DNA from: Flavobacterium zepuense
GTDB lineage: Bacteria; Bacteroidota; Bacteroidia; Flavobacteriales; Flavobacteriaceae
Length of the DNA: 64,000 nt
NCBI RefSeq assembly: GCF_007097145.1
Contig: NZ_VJVZ01000001.1
Span: 186,001-250,000 of the forward strand
Direction: 5' to 3'
Shown: piece by piece, positions 17,334-26,130 of the stretch
Layout: every line of letters starts with the position of its first letter
Position numbering within the stretch: the stretch's first letter is position 1
The notes under the pieces: generated by a model
Seen by the model: the letters and a program-made list of their open reading frames with translations, nothing else
Databases searched by the model: none
What the model was told of the DNA's origin: nothing
Position numbers and translations under genes: made by a program

Positions 17334-20300
17334 TTAAAATGTGTAATTTAACGTAAGGTTTATTGTCCTGCCGTTCCAGGCTTTAAATAATTTCCTATCG
17401 GTTCCCTCATCATACTTGTTACCGGTTCCCGGCACGAGGCCAAACTGTTCCCTGGGGTTCCTGCCATATTCTCCTTCAATACCCACCCTGTAACTGTTAC
17501 CGTTGTTGTAGGTTTCAATAGCACTGTCAAACAGGTTACGCGCCCCAACTTTAAACTCCAGGTTACGGTCTTTTAAAAACCTGTAGCTTACCTGAGCATC
17601 AGTAACAGAATATGGCATCCTAATCTCTTCGGCATCATAATCAAACCCTACCAGTATATATTGGTCGCCCGTGGCATTGTGGCGTATGCTAAACCCAAAA
17701 CGGTTGCCTATATAATCTAAACCTAAATTATAGGTGTAAGGCGATTGCCCATACAGCGGGCGGTTTGCCTCATAGGTATCCCCTGTTCCATCCGGGTTTA
17801 CATACCCGGTTACTTTTGTTTTATTAAATGATGCGTTACCATACAGGTAGATATCTTTTAACGTTTCACCTTCTCCTAAAAAAGTAAGGTTTTTATATAC
17901 CTCCATTTCAATTCCCCTCACTTTGGCGCTGTGCGAATTCATATTCAAAATACTTCGCGATCCGCCATCGCCACCAATAAATGTAATGGCTTCTATAGGG
18001 TCTTTAATATTTTTGCGATACACCCCAACCGATACTATCTCACCGCGTGATGGGAACCATTCGGCCTTTAGATCATAATTATCTACAGTAGTAGAAACCA
18101 ATCCACCATAATTAAGTACCAGCGCATTCCTTACAGGATCTTTATAAGGAACACTAAGCCTTTCTGAAAATTGCGGGCGCAGTACCGACCTGTGGTACCC
18201 TGCGCGCAGGTTTGTTTTTGATGTTGGGCTTACTGTAAGGTTAGCCGAAGGCAGGTATTGCCAAACCTTTTCATCGGGCTGTATTTTTTCAAATCCTAAA
18301 GCGTCATCTGCCTGGTTTTCAATTTGGGTGTATACAAAGCTTTCTGCCCTTACCCCCCATACCAGCCGTATTAATTTGCCTACTTTATTATCTAACATTA
18401 TAAAGGGAGAGTGTATTTTTACATCACCCACGTACCTGTTGCCAAATCCGCCAAACTTTTGCCATCCAAACTGCCCCCAGCCGTAATGAGAGCCATCCAG
18501 TAATTGTGTCTCTGGCAGGTATACATTTGCCCTGTCGGCGTCCTGGCCAACTACCATTAATGAGTTTTTAATTTGCTGGTTAGAAGCTTTTTTATATGTA
18601 CCAAAATACCCTGCTTTAACATCGTTTAAAAAAGTATCTGAAAAATTAAAGGGGTATTTAAAATTTAGCGCAGCATTATAATTTTTTTCTTCGTTGGTAA
18701 AATTACCACGGGTAAAAACATTAGTATCCGAGTTATATAGCGGTATAAACAGCAATACATCATCACCCACTTTTGTGCGTTGTTTTCTTGTAAAAGTTAC
18801 ATCTTTAGTATCTTTATCAATACTGCCATATGCCAGGAACCAGTTTACCTCAAGCTTGCCAAAAAGGTGTTCGCCTTCAATTTTATTCTGCATAAAAGTT
18901 TGGTATACCGGGTAAGTAGTTTCCTCTGTAAAAGGCAGGTCTGTACCACTAACTATCTCACTAACATCATCGGCATAAAAGTTCCAGCCCGTTATTTGGG
19001 TAAGCTGGCTATCGTATATGTGCAGGTAAATATTACGCAGCGTAATTTTATGGTTGCCAAACTGTACCCCTGCATTAAACATACCCCCTAAAGTAGAATT
19101 GTACGAGTAGGAAGCTCCCGTGTTTTTAAAGCCAAATTGCTCTAATGTATTATAACCTCCCTCAGGACCTGATAAATACCGTGTGTTATGCATAAGGCTT
19201 CCTCTTTCACTATGCTCTATTTCAAGTTTTTCCTGGGTATTCCTAAAAATTAATGATCCTACAAAACCCCAACGGTCTTTATCTTTAATATCGTAAGAAC
19301 GGCCTACCGCAAACTGAAATGAGCTTCCGGGTTGGCTGTTTGTTTTATAGGTTGTAAAATTATCTTTGGTAAACCTTTTAGATTGCTCAATAAAAGGCCC
19401 TGATTCTGCCTCGCTTTCCGGCAACGGTATATTTTGAAGATTAGACGGGTAGCTTCTTGTACCATCATCAAAACCTAAATAATCGGCACCACCCTTTTCT
19501 TTCGTTAACCTGTCCTTAAATGTACTGCGGCTGTTGTGGGATGACCCTATGGAGAGGAATGTAAAGTCTTCTTTAGGTATCGATTTGGTTCTTACCTCTA
19601 CATGGCCACCGGCAAAATTGGCATACATATCAGGCGTTGCATTTTTACTTACCACTACGCTCTCTACCATTGATGTAGGTATGATATCAAAATTAAACTG
19701 TTGCTGCACCGGGTCGGTACTAGGCAGGTTAACGCCATCCATCACAGCCTGGTTCCAGCGTTCGCCCATAGAGCGTACTACCACAAAGCGGTCATCTACT
19801 GTGGTTACCCCGTTAATACGCTTTAAGGTAGCGCCCACATCCCTATCTGGTGTCCTTGATATCTGCTCGGCAGAAATACCGTCTGACATTTGTGCGGCTT
19901 TCTTTTGCTCCAGCAGCATACCCTCTGTAGAAGCTGTAGCTTTTTGGTAGGTTTGGGTAATAATAACCTCATTAAGCGATTGCGCATCTTCTTTAAGGGC
20001 AACATTAAGCGATGTTACATTGTTTTCTGTAACCTTTACCCCTGTAATATTTTGTGTTTGAAAGGACATAAAACTTACCTCTATGGCATAGTCGGCCGGC
20101 TCCAGGCTAATGCTGTAATTGCCATCGATATCTGACACCGCAGAGAAACCTGTCCCTATTACTCGTATTGATGCGCCAGGTAAGGAAAGGCCGGTAGCAT
20201 CAACCACCTTTCCTGCTACCTTTCCCGGCTTTTTGGTAACTTGTTTTTTATTTACGGCTATGTTGTTTTCTGTTCGCCTGAAATTAAGGCCGGTAGCAGC

Positions 20301-20558
20301 CTGAAGTTCTTTTAATACCTCATCTATAGATACATTTTCTTTCTTTAAAGTTATTTTAGAGCCTGTTAGGTCAAGGCTTTCCGGGTACACAAAGCGGTAA
20401 GGAGTTCTTGACTCCAGGTTTTTTATAATCTCGGCCGGTGTGGCATTGTTATAATCTACCGATACCGTACCGGATTGTGCAAATAGATTAGTAAGGTTAA
20501 AAAGTAAAAGCAATATCCAGAAATACTTAGGAAATCGCCTTGAAAGGGCATGGTTCAT
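17334..20558 (-). CDS. TonB-dependent receptor with STN signalling domain
   Basis: This is a 1074-aa outer-membrane receptor. A signal peptide (about 1-27, ending LFAQ) is followed by an STN domain (about 30-100, DYNNATPAEIIKNLESRTPYRFVY, KLNFRR-type ending). Then come a carboxypeptidase-regulatory-like domain (about 112-190), a plug (about 195-315, with ERWNQAVMDGVNLPSTDP and VVVSKNATPDMYANFAGGHVEVRT), and a barrel ending LTLNYTF. STN domains contact a FecR-type anti-sigma factor in the periplasm. FecR and an ECF sigma factor gene lie immediately upstream, so this receptor should both import a ligand and report its presence. It lacks a SusD partner. The substrate is unknown; iron chelates, peptides and glycans are all possible. 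Confidence 0.94.
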   Translation of the reverse strand: MNHALSRRFPKYFWILLLLFNLTNLFAQSGTVSVDYNNATPAEIIKNLESRTPYRFVYPESLDLTGSKITLKKENVSIDEVLKELQAATGLNFRRTENNIAVNKKQVTKKPGKVAGKVVDATGLSLPGASIRVIGTGFSAVSDIDGNYSISLEPADYAIEVSFMSFQTQNITGVKVTENNVTSLNVALKEDAQSLNEVIITQTYQKATASTEGMLLEQKKAAQMSDGISAEQISRTPDRDVGATLKRINGVTTVDDRFVVVRSMGERWNQAVMDGVNLPSTDPVQQQFNFDIIPTSMVESVVVSKNATPDMYANFAGGHVEVRTKSIPKEDFTFLSIGSSHNSRSTFKDRLTKEKGGADYLGFDDGTRSYPSNLQNIPLPESEAESGPFIEQSKRFTKDNFTTYKTNSQPGSSFQFAVGRSYDIKDKDRWGFVGSLIFRNTQEKLEIEHSERGSLMHNTRYLSGPEGGYNTLEQFGFKNTGASYSYNSTLGGMFNAGVQFGNHKITLRNIYLHIYDSQLTQITGWNFYADDVSEIVSGTDLPFTEETTYPVYQTFMQNKIEGEHLFGKLEVNWFLAYGSIDKDTKDVTFTRKQRTKVGDDVLLFIPLYNSDTNVFTRGNFTNEEKNYNAALNFKYPFNFSDTFLNDVKAGYFGTYKKASNQQIKNSLMVVGQDADRANVYLPETQLLDGSHYGWGQFGWQKFGGFGNRYVGDVKIHSPFIMLDNKVGKLIRLVWGVRAESFVYTQIENQADDALGFEKIQPDEKVWQYLPSANLTVSPTSKTNLRAGYHRSVLRPQFSERLSVPYKDPVRNALVLNYGGLVSTTVDNYDLKAEWFPSRGEIVSVGVYRKNIKDPIEAITFIGGDGGSRSILNMNSHSAKVRGIEMEVYKNLTFLGEGETLKDIYLYGNASFNKTKVTGYVNPDGTGDTYEANRPLYGQSPYTYNLGLDYIGNRFGFSIRHNATGDQYILVGFDYDAEEIRMPYSVTDAQVSYRFLKDRNLEFKVGARNLFDSAIETYNNGNSYRVGIEGEYGRNPREQFGLVPGTGNKYDEGTDRKLFKAWNGRTINLTLNYTF

Positions 20559-20752
20559 AACGTTTATTTGTGTCTGTTGTTAATTAAAAAGGGTTATCGT
20601 TTTGTATTAAAATTTATAGTGTGATAAGTATTATTTTATTGATTATCAAAATTTTATTAATTTAAAATAACATTAACTAAAGGCAGAGGCGCTCCTGCTA
20701 ACGTAAATTTGTAGTTTACGAAAGTGTAAGTATTACTCTATTTTAAGTGGGC

Positions 20753-21601
20753 TTATCTGCTAATACGGTACGTAGTTGGGCCGTGGGGCTCAATTTTTAC
20801 CTCCAGCGCAAAAGCAATGGTTTGCAACATGGCTTCAAAACCCTGCCTTGAGTCCAGGATACCTTTAATTTTTAATTCTTTAAGTCCATCATTAGCATAC
20901 TCTACATTAAAAGCTTTAACCTTGTTAAGTTGCGCTATTACTTGTTGTAAAGTAAGTCCGTCAATATCTATAAGTGATTTTTTCCAGTTGGGCTCACATA
21001 CAGGTACGGTGTTTTTTTGCAGCATGTTAGTAGCCGGGCGGTATATGGCAGCATTACCTTTTACAAGGAATACCTTATTTTGTTTACCCTCTACCTTTAC
21101 CTTACCGCTATGAACAGATACCATAGCCGAATTATTTTTATACGATGCCACACTAAACGATGTTCCTAATACCGTTGTGGTAATGTTGCCTGACGTAATG
21201 ATGAAAGGTTTAGATTCATCTCTTGCTACTTCAAAAAAGGCTTCGCCGGTAAGGGTGACGTTCCTTGTATTACCTTCAAAAACTTCAGGGTATTCTATTA
21301 TTGTATTTTGGTTAACCCAAACACGGGAGCCATCCGGCAGGCGCAACAGCCTTATATCGCCCGGGTAGGTATGCGTTACCACTATATTAGCATTTGCCTG
21401 TGGTGTATTTAAAAAGTAATATGTGCTTACTGATAGCAATAGTAGCATACAGGCTGCTGCAAGCCACTGATATGTTTTACGGCGGCGTTTTGCTATGGTT
21501 GCCGCTTCTATACTTTCCCACATGCGCGTTTTTGTGCTTAAGGGGAGTATTCCTTTATCCGGCGTTGCATTCCATTTGTCCTGTAGCTCTTTTAATCCCA
21601 T
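20753..21601 (-). CDS. FecR-family anti-sigma factor
   Basis: This is a 282-aa single-pass inner-membrane protein. It has a short cytoplasmic N-terminal region with a basic RRRK stretch, one transmembrane helix (about residues 46-65), then a periplasmic FecR domain (about 90-190, LPDGSRVWVNQNTIIEYPEVF, GEAFFEVARDESKPF, VLGTSFSV). The C-terminal DUF4974-type STN-like domain (about 210-280, LQQVIAQLNKVKAFNVEY) contacts the receptor. It should hold the ECF sigma factor inactive until the TonB receptor downstream binds its ligand. The sigma gene is 303 bases upstream behind a terminator, so the two are separately transcribed. Confidence 0.95.
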   Translation of the reverse strand: MGLKELQDKWNATPDKGILPLSTKTRMWESIEAATIAKRRRKTYQWLAAACMLLLLSVSTYYFLNTPQANANIVVTHTYPGDIRLLRLPDGSRVWVNQNTIIEYPEVFEGNTRNVTLTGEAFFEVARDESKPFIITSGNITTTVLGTSFSVASYKNNSAMVSVHSGKVKVEGKQNKVFLVKGNAAIYRPATNMLQKNTVPVCEPNWKKSLIDIDGLTLQQVIAQLNKVKAFNVEYANDGLKELKIKGILDSRQGFEAMLQTIAFALEVKIEPHGPTTYRISR

Positions 21602-21904
21602 TTAATAAATAATGTTAAGTAGTTCCGGTTGGGCCTGGTTGATATATTAAGTGCCCTTCTACTATATAATAGGATTTGATGGTGCAAAATATCCCTGCCT
21701 AAAATGAACCTTAATGGTTTCTTAACGGCAAAAAACTCCCTGATAAAGGGTATAAAAACAAAAAACACCACTAAAATAAGGGTGTTTTGTATAGATTTAA
21801 AAAACGTAAATAATTTTAAAATTTTGGCTGGCCCGTAAATGTTATGTAATTGTAAAAAAGGCCCTGACAGATTTTTATTTTTCTCTTAAAACATTGAAGT
21901 GTAA
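21602..21904. other. Gap between sigma factor and FecR genes
   Basis: These 303 bases hold the sigma-factor terminator and presumably the FecR/receptor promoter, which would be the target of this ECF sigma. No coding sequence is supported. Confidence 0.5.
21762..21788 (-). terminator. Terminator after the ECF sigma factor gene
   Basis: An 8-bp stem AAAACACC / GGTGTTTT (21762-21769 with 21781-21788) has an 11-base loop. On the minus strand it is followed by T-rich sequence. It lies about 115 bases after the sigma gene stop. Confidence 0.75.
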
Positions 21905-22471
21905 TTAATTATCAAAAAACATTGTGATACTAAACCAAATAAGGGCTTTTTCGTGAGAACCATGTTGTTTAAGATAGCTGATGGTTTTAGAAATTTGCTT
22001 GGCAACCGCTGTAGGGGTCATAGACATTTCGTCGGCAATTTCTTTGTAGCTGCGCTGCTCAAATTTATTAAGGGTAAATATCTTTTTCCTCTTTTCCGGT
22101 ATCTGGTCTAAAAGGAGGCTTATCTGTTCAAGCTGAAGGGCTATCTCTTCGTCCGATTCGTATTCTTCATCCTCATCTTCCCGCAGCCCGTCTCCGGCCA
22201 GGGCAGGAAATGTTTCCTGCTTTTTATACCACCTTGAAACTTCCTGCTTTGATGATTTAAAGAGCACTGCATCTAAAACTGCATCGGGCGAAATATTATT
22301 GCGGTAGTTCCACAGGTGTATAAAAACATTTTGTACAATATCTTCGGTATCGGCCTCCTGCTGGGTAAAGCGGTTCGTAAAAAGATATACCTTAAAATGG
22401 TATTGGTTGTATATCTCTTTAAAACTGGAGTGGTCTCCCTCACGTAGGCCTTTTATAAGGTTGGTTTTCAT
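21905..22471 (-). CDS. ECF-type RNA polymerase sigma factor
   Basis: This is a 188-aa sigma-70 family ECF factor. Region 2 (about 20-90) includes QEADTEDIVQNVFIHLWNYR, the usual core-binding and -10 recognition helix. An acidic linker (EDEDEEYESDEE, about 98-109) is followed by region 4 (about 115-170), with IPEKRKKIFTLNKFEQRSYKEIADEMSMTPTAVAKQI as the -35 helix-turn-helix. It is paired with the FecR anti-sigma and STN receptor downstream, forming a cell-surface signalling unit that should induce the receptor operon. The long acidic linker is a little unusual. Confidence 0.95.
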   Translation of the reverse strand: MKTNLIKGLREGDHSSFKEIYNQYHFKVYLFTNRFTQQEADTEDIVQNVFIHLWNYRNNISPDAVLDAVLFKSSKQEVSRWYKKQETFPALAGDGLREDEDEEYESDEEIALQLEQISLLLDQIPEKRKKIFTLNKFEQRSYKEIADEMSMTPTAVAKQISKTISYLKQHGSHEKALIWFSITMFFDN

Positions 22472-22614
22472 GGCTTGGGTAATAGAAAAAACAAAGTAAA
22501 ATTACTTTAATCCTATGTGCAAAGCTCTCATTGATTGTAATTTAATAATTTGATAATATGCTGCATTTTCAATCGGCAGGAAATTAACTTAAAATGCTAC
22601 ACGCAAAATGTAAC

Positions 22615-22827
22615 TCAGGATTCCCTATACGTTAATGCTCCGGACGGGCAGGCATCTATCTGGCGTTTTAAGGCCTCTACCGATGCGTTATCGCAGGTAA
22701 TCCACGGGGTGGCCTTAGGATTATAAACCCTGGGCAGCGTTTTTACACAAACCCCTGCATGAATACATTTTTTTGGCTCCCATATTACGGTTAAATTATC
22801 CTTTTGGTATTCTTTTGTAATTTCCAT
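22615..22827 (-). CDS. YjdI-like (4Fe-4S) mono-cluster protein
   Basis: This 70-aa protein has four cysteines, at 21, 27, 45 and 60, in CIHAGVC, ITCDN and ACPSGAL contexts. These match the single-cluster ferredoxin-like domain of E. coli YjdI (DUF1271). It is cytoplasmic with no signal. The upstream neighbour, 13 bases away, is a YjdJ-like acetyltransferase, the same pairing as in E. coli, which supports the call. The biochemical role is unknown; small electron transfer or redox sensing is likely. It is the last gene of a seven-gene minus-strand run. Confidence 0.88.
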   Translation of the reverse strand: MEITKEYQKDNLTVIWEPKKCIHAGVCVKTLPRVYNPKATPWITCDNASVEALKRQIDACPSGALTYRES

Positions 22828-22840
22828 AATTGTGTAGTTA

Positions 22841-23122
22841 TCATTTTAATACATCCTGAATATCTTCTGTTTTTTTAAACATAGCTGCGGCAAAGGGGCA
22901 TAGTGGAATAATCTTTATATTTTTTTCCCGTGCCATATCTACTATCTTATAAAGCATTTGTTTACCTACGCTTTTGCCGTTATGTTCCGGCTCAACTTCG
23001 GTATGGTCAATAATAATCAGGTGTTCTCCTGCGATAGAATAAGTCATTGCCCCTGCCTTTTTTCCGTTTTCCAGTGCTAATGCAAATCCTTTAGATTCTT
23101 GTTCTTTTAATAATATTTCCAT
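22841..23122 (-). CDS. YjdJ-like GNAT-fold N-acetyltransferase
   Basis: This 93-aa protein belongs to the short GNAT group represented by YjdJ. The central strands read AGAMTYSIAGEHLIIIDHTEVEP. The acetyl-CoA loop appears as HNGKSVGKQML, and IIPLCPFAAAMFKK is the usual C-terminal signature of this subgroup. It is cytoplasmic and its substrate is unknown. It lies 13 bases before the YjdI-like gene and 61 bases after the MoaF-like gene, so it is probably translated from the same message. Confidence 0.9.
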   Translation of the reverse strand: MEILLKEQESKGFALALENGKKAGAMTYSIAGEHLIIIDHTEVEPEHNGKSVGKQMLYKIVDMAREKNIKIIPLCPFAAAMFKKTEDIQDVLK

Positions 23123-23183
23123 AGTTTTTTAATTTTATTTTTACTGACCCTTAAGATAACAAATTTTAAATCGCGTACAATTC

Positions 23184-23501
23184 TTAGTCGCGGAAGGGCC
23201 TTATTGTACCTTTCATTGTATAAAAACCACCATTTGGCAAGGTTGCATTACTGTATACAATGCCATTTTCATGGTCTTCCACATGTGTTACCGTGGCACC
23301 GGATATCTCTTTCCATGCAACCATATACACATTTGGGCGAATTTCTGCAATGGTGGTTTCAACTTTTTCGGTGTGGCCTATTGCTGTTAAATCTCCATCC
23401 AATATTGTAAATACAAGAGAATTATCTGACTCAAAAAAAAGCCTGACTTTTAAAAATTCAGTCTCCATTTTGTACGTATTACCAGTTAGGTTATTTTTCA
23501 T
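23184..23501 (-). CDS. MoaF-like small protein (lipocalin-like fold)
   Basis: This 105-aa protein begins LTGNTYKMETEFLKVRLFFES and continues RPNVYMVAWKEISGATVTHVEDHENGIVYSN, a pattern I associate with MoaF-related single-domain proteins. It is a predicted beta-barrel, cytoplasmic, with no known enzymatic residues. It lies in a run of small stress-type genes with a 12-base gap to the NTF2-like gene upstream. The family assignment rests on motif memory only. Confidence 0.6.
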   Translation of the reverse strand: MKNNLTGNTYKMETEFLKVRLFFESDNSLVFTILDGDLTAIGHTEKVETTIAEIRPNVYMVAWKEISGATVTHVEDHENGIVYSNATLPNGGFYTMKGTIRPFRD

Positions 23502-23513
23502 TTTTCAGATACA

Positions 23514-23882
23514 TTAAAATGATGTCATGGCATGGCCACTGGCCGATTTTGATGCCGGGACTTCCTCCTGTACCACATCCCAGTGTTCGGCAATTTTTCC
23601 GCCTTGCAGCCTAAAGATATCAGCCACTATTACCGGTACCGGCCCCCAGCCATTAACCAGGCTATGGGTAATAACAATATCGCCCTGCTCAACAATTATT
23701 CCCGGTTGCCATTTAAAATTAGCATCTAAAGCAGGAAGCAAATTTTTGAGCCCCTCATGGCCATCTGTCATTCCCGGATTGTGTTGCTTATAATCCTCAT
23801 GCCAATAACGCGCTATGGCCTCACTATCTTTTTCGTGAAACAATTCGTTCATTGCTTTAAGCACAATTTCTTTATTTGTCAT
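23514..23882 (-). CDS. NTF2/SnoaL-like protein
   Basis: This 122-aa alpha+beta barrel protein has an N-terminal helix pair (EIVLKAMNELFHEKDSEAIARYWHEDYKQHNPGM) and strands ending IVADIFRLQGGKIAEHWDVVQEE. Both are signature segments of SnoaL-like polyketide-cyclase-type proteins. His, Asp and Trp lining the pocket suggest a small hydrophobic ligand or isomerase/hydratase-type chemistry, but no substrate can be assigned. A second member of the superfamily lies two genes upstream at 24845-25201. Confidence 0.85.
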   Translation of the reverse strand: MTNKEIVLKAMNELFHEKDSEAIARYWHEDYKQHNPGMTDGHEGLKNLLPALDANFKWQPGIIVEQGDIVITHSLVNGWGPVPVIVADIFRLQGGKIAEHWDVVQEEVPASKSASGHAMTSF

Positions 23883-23899
23883 TTTATTCTATTTTTTGC

Positions 23900-24769
23900 T
23901 TATTGCCTGTTAATTTTAATTGTACCGTATTTTCCGGCATAAAAATCTTTATAGGCTTCGGCTATGCCTGATTGTGTGTTCATTACAAACGGGCCTTCGG
24001 CAACTATAGTTTCTATGTATTCTTCCCCTCCAAAGAGTAAAATATCAACAGCTTCGGTTAACGTATTTCTTATTTCTATACTGCCATTTTCTTTATCAAA
24101 GAGCAGAATCTCGCCCGCATTAAACAGCGTATCGTTAACTGTTATATTTTGTGATGGCAGAAACGCTGCAACTTCTAAATTACTATCAAACTCGTGTACA
24201 AATTGCTTTCCGGGCTCTAAATGAACGTGGTACAGGAACTGCGGAAGGTAGTTTGGTATTTCTGAAGCCAAGCCATCATATTGCCCCAGGATAACTTTTA
24301 GCCAGCCGCCGTTATCATCAAACTCTTTTACCGGTACGTCGTTACCCTGTATTGCCAGATACTCCGGTTTTTGAGCCTTTATATCTGATGGCAGATTGAT
24401 CCAGAACTGAAAGGCATGGATGAGTTTGCTTTCGTGTTTAGAATCATAGCTTAACGATTCGTCATGAATGATCCCATTCCCGGCCTTCATCCACTGGATA
24501 CCTCCTGAGTGAACCCTTTGCCGGTTACCTATACTATCAAGATGCTCCACTTCGCCATCAATTACATAAGTAAGGGTAGCTATACCCCGGTGTGGGTGCG
24601 CACCTGTGCCATTATTGTTTGGCTGGGCTTGCAATTTTGGTGCTACATGGTCTAAAAACACAAAAGAGCCCACTTTATTGGCATATCTGTTAGCAAGGAT
24701 GCGATAAATGGTAATATCTCCAATATCGGCCCGTTGCCCTTTGGTTGAAAAGATTACTTTCTTTTTCAT
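23900..24769 (-). CDS. Pirin-family protein
   Basis: This is a 289-aa bicupin. The four pirin metal ligands are present: His58 and His60 in HPHRGIATLTY, and His102 and Glu104 in NGIIHDES. The C-terminal cupin follows (about 165-270). Family members act as quercetinases (quercetin 2,3-dioxygenase) or as redox-responsive regulators. The intact metal site allows either. It lies in an operon with an isochorismatase-like and two SnoaL-like genes, suggesting aromatic or quinone-type detoxification; that is an inference. Confidence 0.93.
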   Translation of the reverse strand: MKKKVIFSTKGQRADIGDITIYRILANRYANKVGSFVFLDHVAPKLQAQPNNNGTGAHPHRGIATLTYVIDGEVEHLDSIGNRQRVHSGGIQWMKAGNGIIHDESLSYDSKHESKLIHAFQFWINLPSDIKAQKPEYLAIQGNDVPVKEFDDNGGWLKVILGQYDGLASEIPNYLPQFLYHVHLEPGKQFVHEFDSNLEVAAFLPSQNITVNDTLFNAGEILLFDKENGSIEIRNTLTEAVDILLFGGEEYIETIVAEGPFVMNTQSGIAEAYKDFYAGKYGTIKINRQ

Positions 24770-24844
24770 AAATGATATTTTTTAAATGTTGCCCCCTTTT
24801 AGGAAGATTAATAAACGTACCCTCCTGGCACTTTTGACTTTATA

Positions 24845-25201
24845 TTAATCAAGAAACACGTATAAAGACTTAATTTTACCATCCTTAAAATGGGCAATAT
24901 CCATTCCTGTAGCAACAGGCGGTTGCCCCTTTGGGCCTGCCCCCCAAATAAGCCTGCCTAAATTGTTGTTAATTATTACCGGTTTAAGTTGGGTAAATAC
25001 AAAATCGGGCGGCAAATGATTTAATGTGGCAGTTACACTGTCATTAATTGCGTTATACCCTGTTACCTCATCTCCTACGTGGTACAAATTTGCATCTGTA
25101 ACGTAAATTTTTTCTATGGCCTTTAACCTGTTACCCGGATATCTTTCATTCCATACCCGGTTAAGGTTATCTTCCATTACTTGTGCTGCTTCGCTGTTCA
25201 T
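24845..25201 (-). CDS. NTF2/SnoaL-like protein
   Basis: This is a 118-aa protein of the NTF2-like superfamily (EDNLNRVWNERYPGNRLKAIEKIYVTDANLYHVGDEVTGYNAI, C-terminal GMDIAHFKDGKIKSLYVFLD). It has no signal peptide and no assigned substrate. It is only distantly similar to the 23514-23882 protein, so this is not a recent duplicate. Gaps of 75 bases on each side still fit a shared transcript. Confidence 0.82.
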   Translation of the reverse strand: MNSEAAQVMEDNLNRVWNERYPGNRLKAIEKIYVTDANLYHVGDEVTGYNAINDSVTATLNHLPPDFVFTQLKPVIINNNLGRLIWGAGPKGQPPVATGMDIAHFKDGKIKSLYVFLD

Positions 25202-25276
25202 ATTTTAATGGGTAAAGTTTGAACTTAAATAAAATCAACACCCTGAATTGAACAGGATGTTGATTTAATAATAGTA

Positions 25277-25930
25277 TTAGTTAGCCGGTACCGGTGTAGC
25301 CAGTAATTGCAGTTCCCACGCAAAAGCCACTCCTGTTGCGCCGGCATGGTCTATAAGTACCGGGCCTAAGTTAATTGCAGTTTCAGTACGAGCCCAGTCA
25401 CGCTGCCATTCCGATGCCACTGCCATCCAGGTAATAGGCGTAATACCATGCTGTACCATGCGGCGTACTGCCATATCGTGCGCTTCGGCCGATGCTCCTC
25501 CGCATGCATCTGTAACAACAAATACATCATAACCTTCGGCAGCAGCCTGGATAGCAGGCATAGCCACACAAACCTCTGTCCATAAGCCCGCAATTATTAG
25601 TTGTTTGCGGCCGGTTTTTGCTACTACATCGGTAACATTAGGATCCTGCCAGGTATTTATTAACGTACGGTTAATTGGTTTTTGCTCTGGAAATATTTCC
25701 TGTATCTGTTTAATTATCAGGCCACCGCGTTCTTCTATAACCGTTGTAAGAATGGTTGGAACGTTAAAAACTTTTGCCGCTTTAGAGAGTCCTGCTACGG
25801 CATTAATAATCATAGTTGGCTCGTGGCTGTTAAGATTAGCGAATTGAAAAGGCTGGTGGTCTATCAATACTACAATACTGTCTTCCGGGCGTAATAAGGC
25901 CTCAAGCCCTGTTTTAATACTTTTTTGCAT
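25277..25930 (-). CDS. Isochorismatase-family (YcaC-type) hydrolase
   Basis: This 217-aa cytoplasmic cysteine hydrolase has Asp24 in VLIDHQPFQ and the nucleophile Cys121 in TEVCVAMPA, as in YcaC-like members of the isochorismatase superfamily. The catalytic lysine could not be placed with certainty (candidates lie near residue 84). The substrate is unknown; relatives hydrolyse amides or C-N bonds. There are no siderophore-synthesis neighbours, so a true isochorismatase role is unlikely. It is the first gene of the seven-gene run, 200 bases downstream of the Crp/Fnr regulator gene, and has a shared motif upstream at 25991-26002. Confidence 0.9.
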   Translation of the reverse strand: MQKSIKTGLEALLRPEDSIVVLIDHQPFQFANLNSHEPTMIINAVAGLSKAAKVFNVPTILTTVIEERGGLIIKQIQEIFPEQKPINRTLINTWQDPNVTDVVAKTGRKQLIIAGLWTEVCVAMPAIQAAAEGYDVFVVTDACGGASAEAHDMAVRRMVQHGITPITWMAVASEWQRDWARTETAINLGPVLIDHAGATGVAFAWELQLLATPVPAN

Positions 25931-25990
25931 GTGATTAAATATTTAATGGTTGTTAATTTAAATGAAATTTAATCCTGTCCATTTATAGTT

Positions 25991-26002
25991 CGGCGCGTAT
26001 CA
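25991..26002. promoter_or_regulatory. Possible operator half-palindrome upstream of the isochorismatase operon
   Basis: On the minus strand this reads TGATACGCGCCG, matching 9 of 12 positions of TGATACGTATCG at 26750-26761. It lies 61 bases upstream of the start at 25930. It may be a binding site for the adjacent Crp/Fnr-type regulator. Confidence 0.3.
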
Positions 26003-26083
26003 CTAATCAGAAATCTGCAGAAAGACATTTGGATTTATTACAAATTTCATGTTTACAAAAAAGATGTAAGATGACATATGACG

Positions 26084-26109
26084 AAAAAAAAAGTAGACCT
26101 AAGTCTACT
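26084..26109 (-). terminator. Intrinsic terminator of the Crp/Fnr regulator gene
   Basis: A perfect 7-bp stem AGTAGAC / GTCTACT (26092-26098 with 26103-26109) has a 4-base loop. On the minus strand it runs into nine T. It lies 22 bases after the stop and shows that the regulator and the operon downstream are separate transcripts. Confidence 0.92.
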
Positions 26110-26130
26110 AATTATATCATTACTATTTGT

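Noticed and set aside
25277..25930. Isochorismatase-like gene as part of siderophore biosynthesis
   Set aside because: No isochorismate synthase, NRPS or siderophore receptor is nearby, and the sequence fits the YcaC-type branch.
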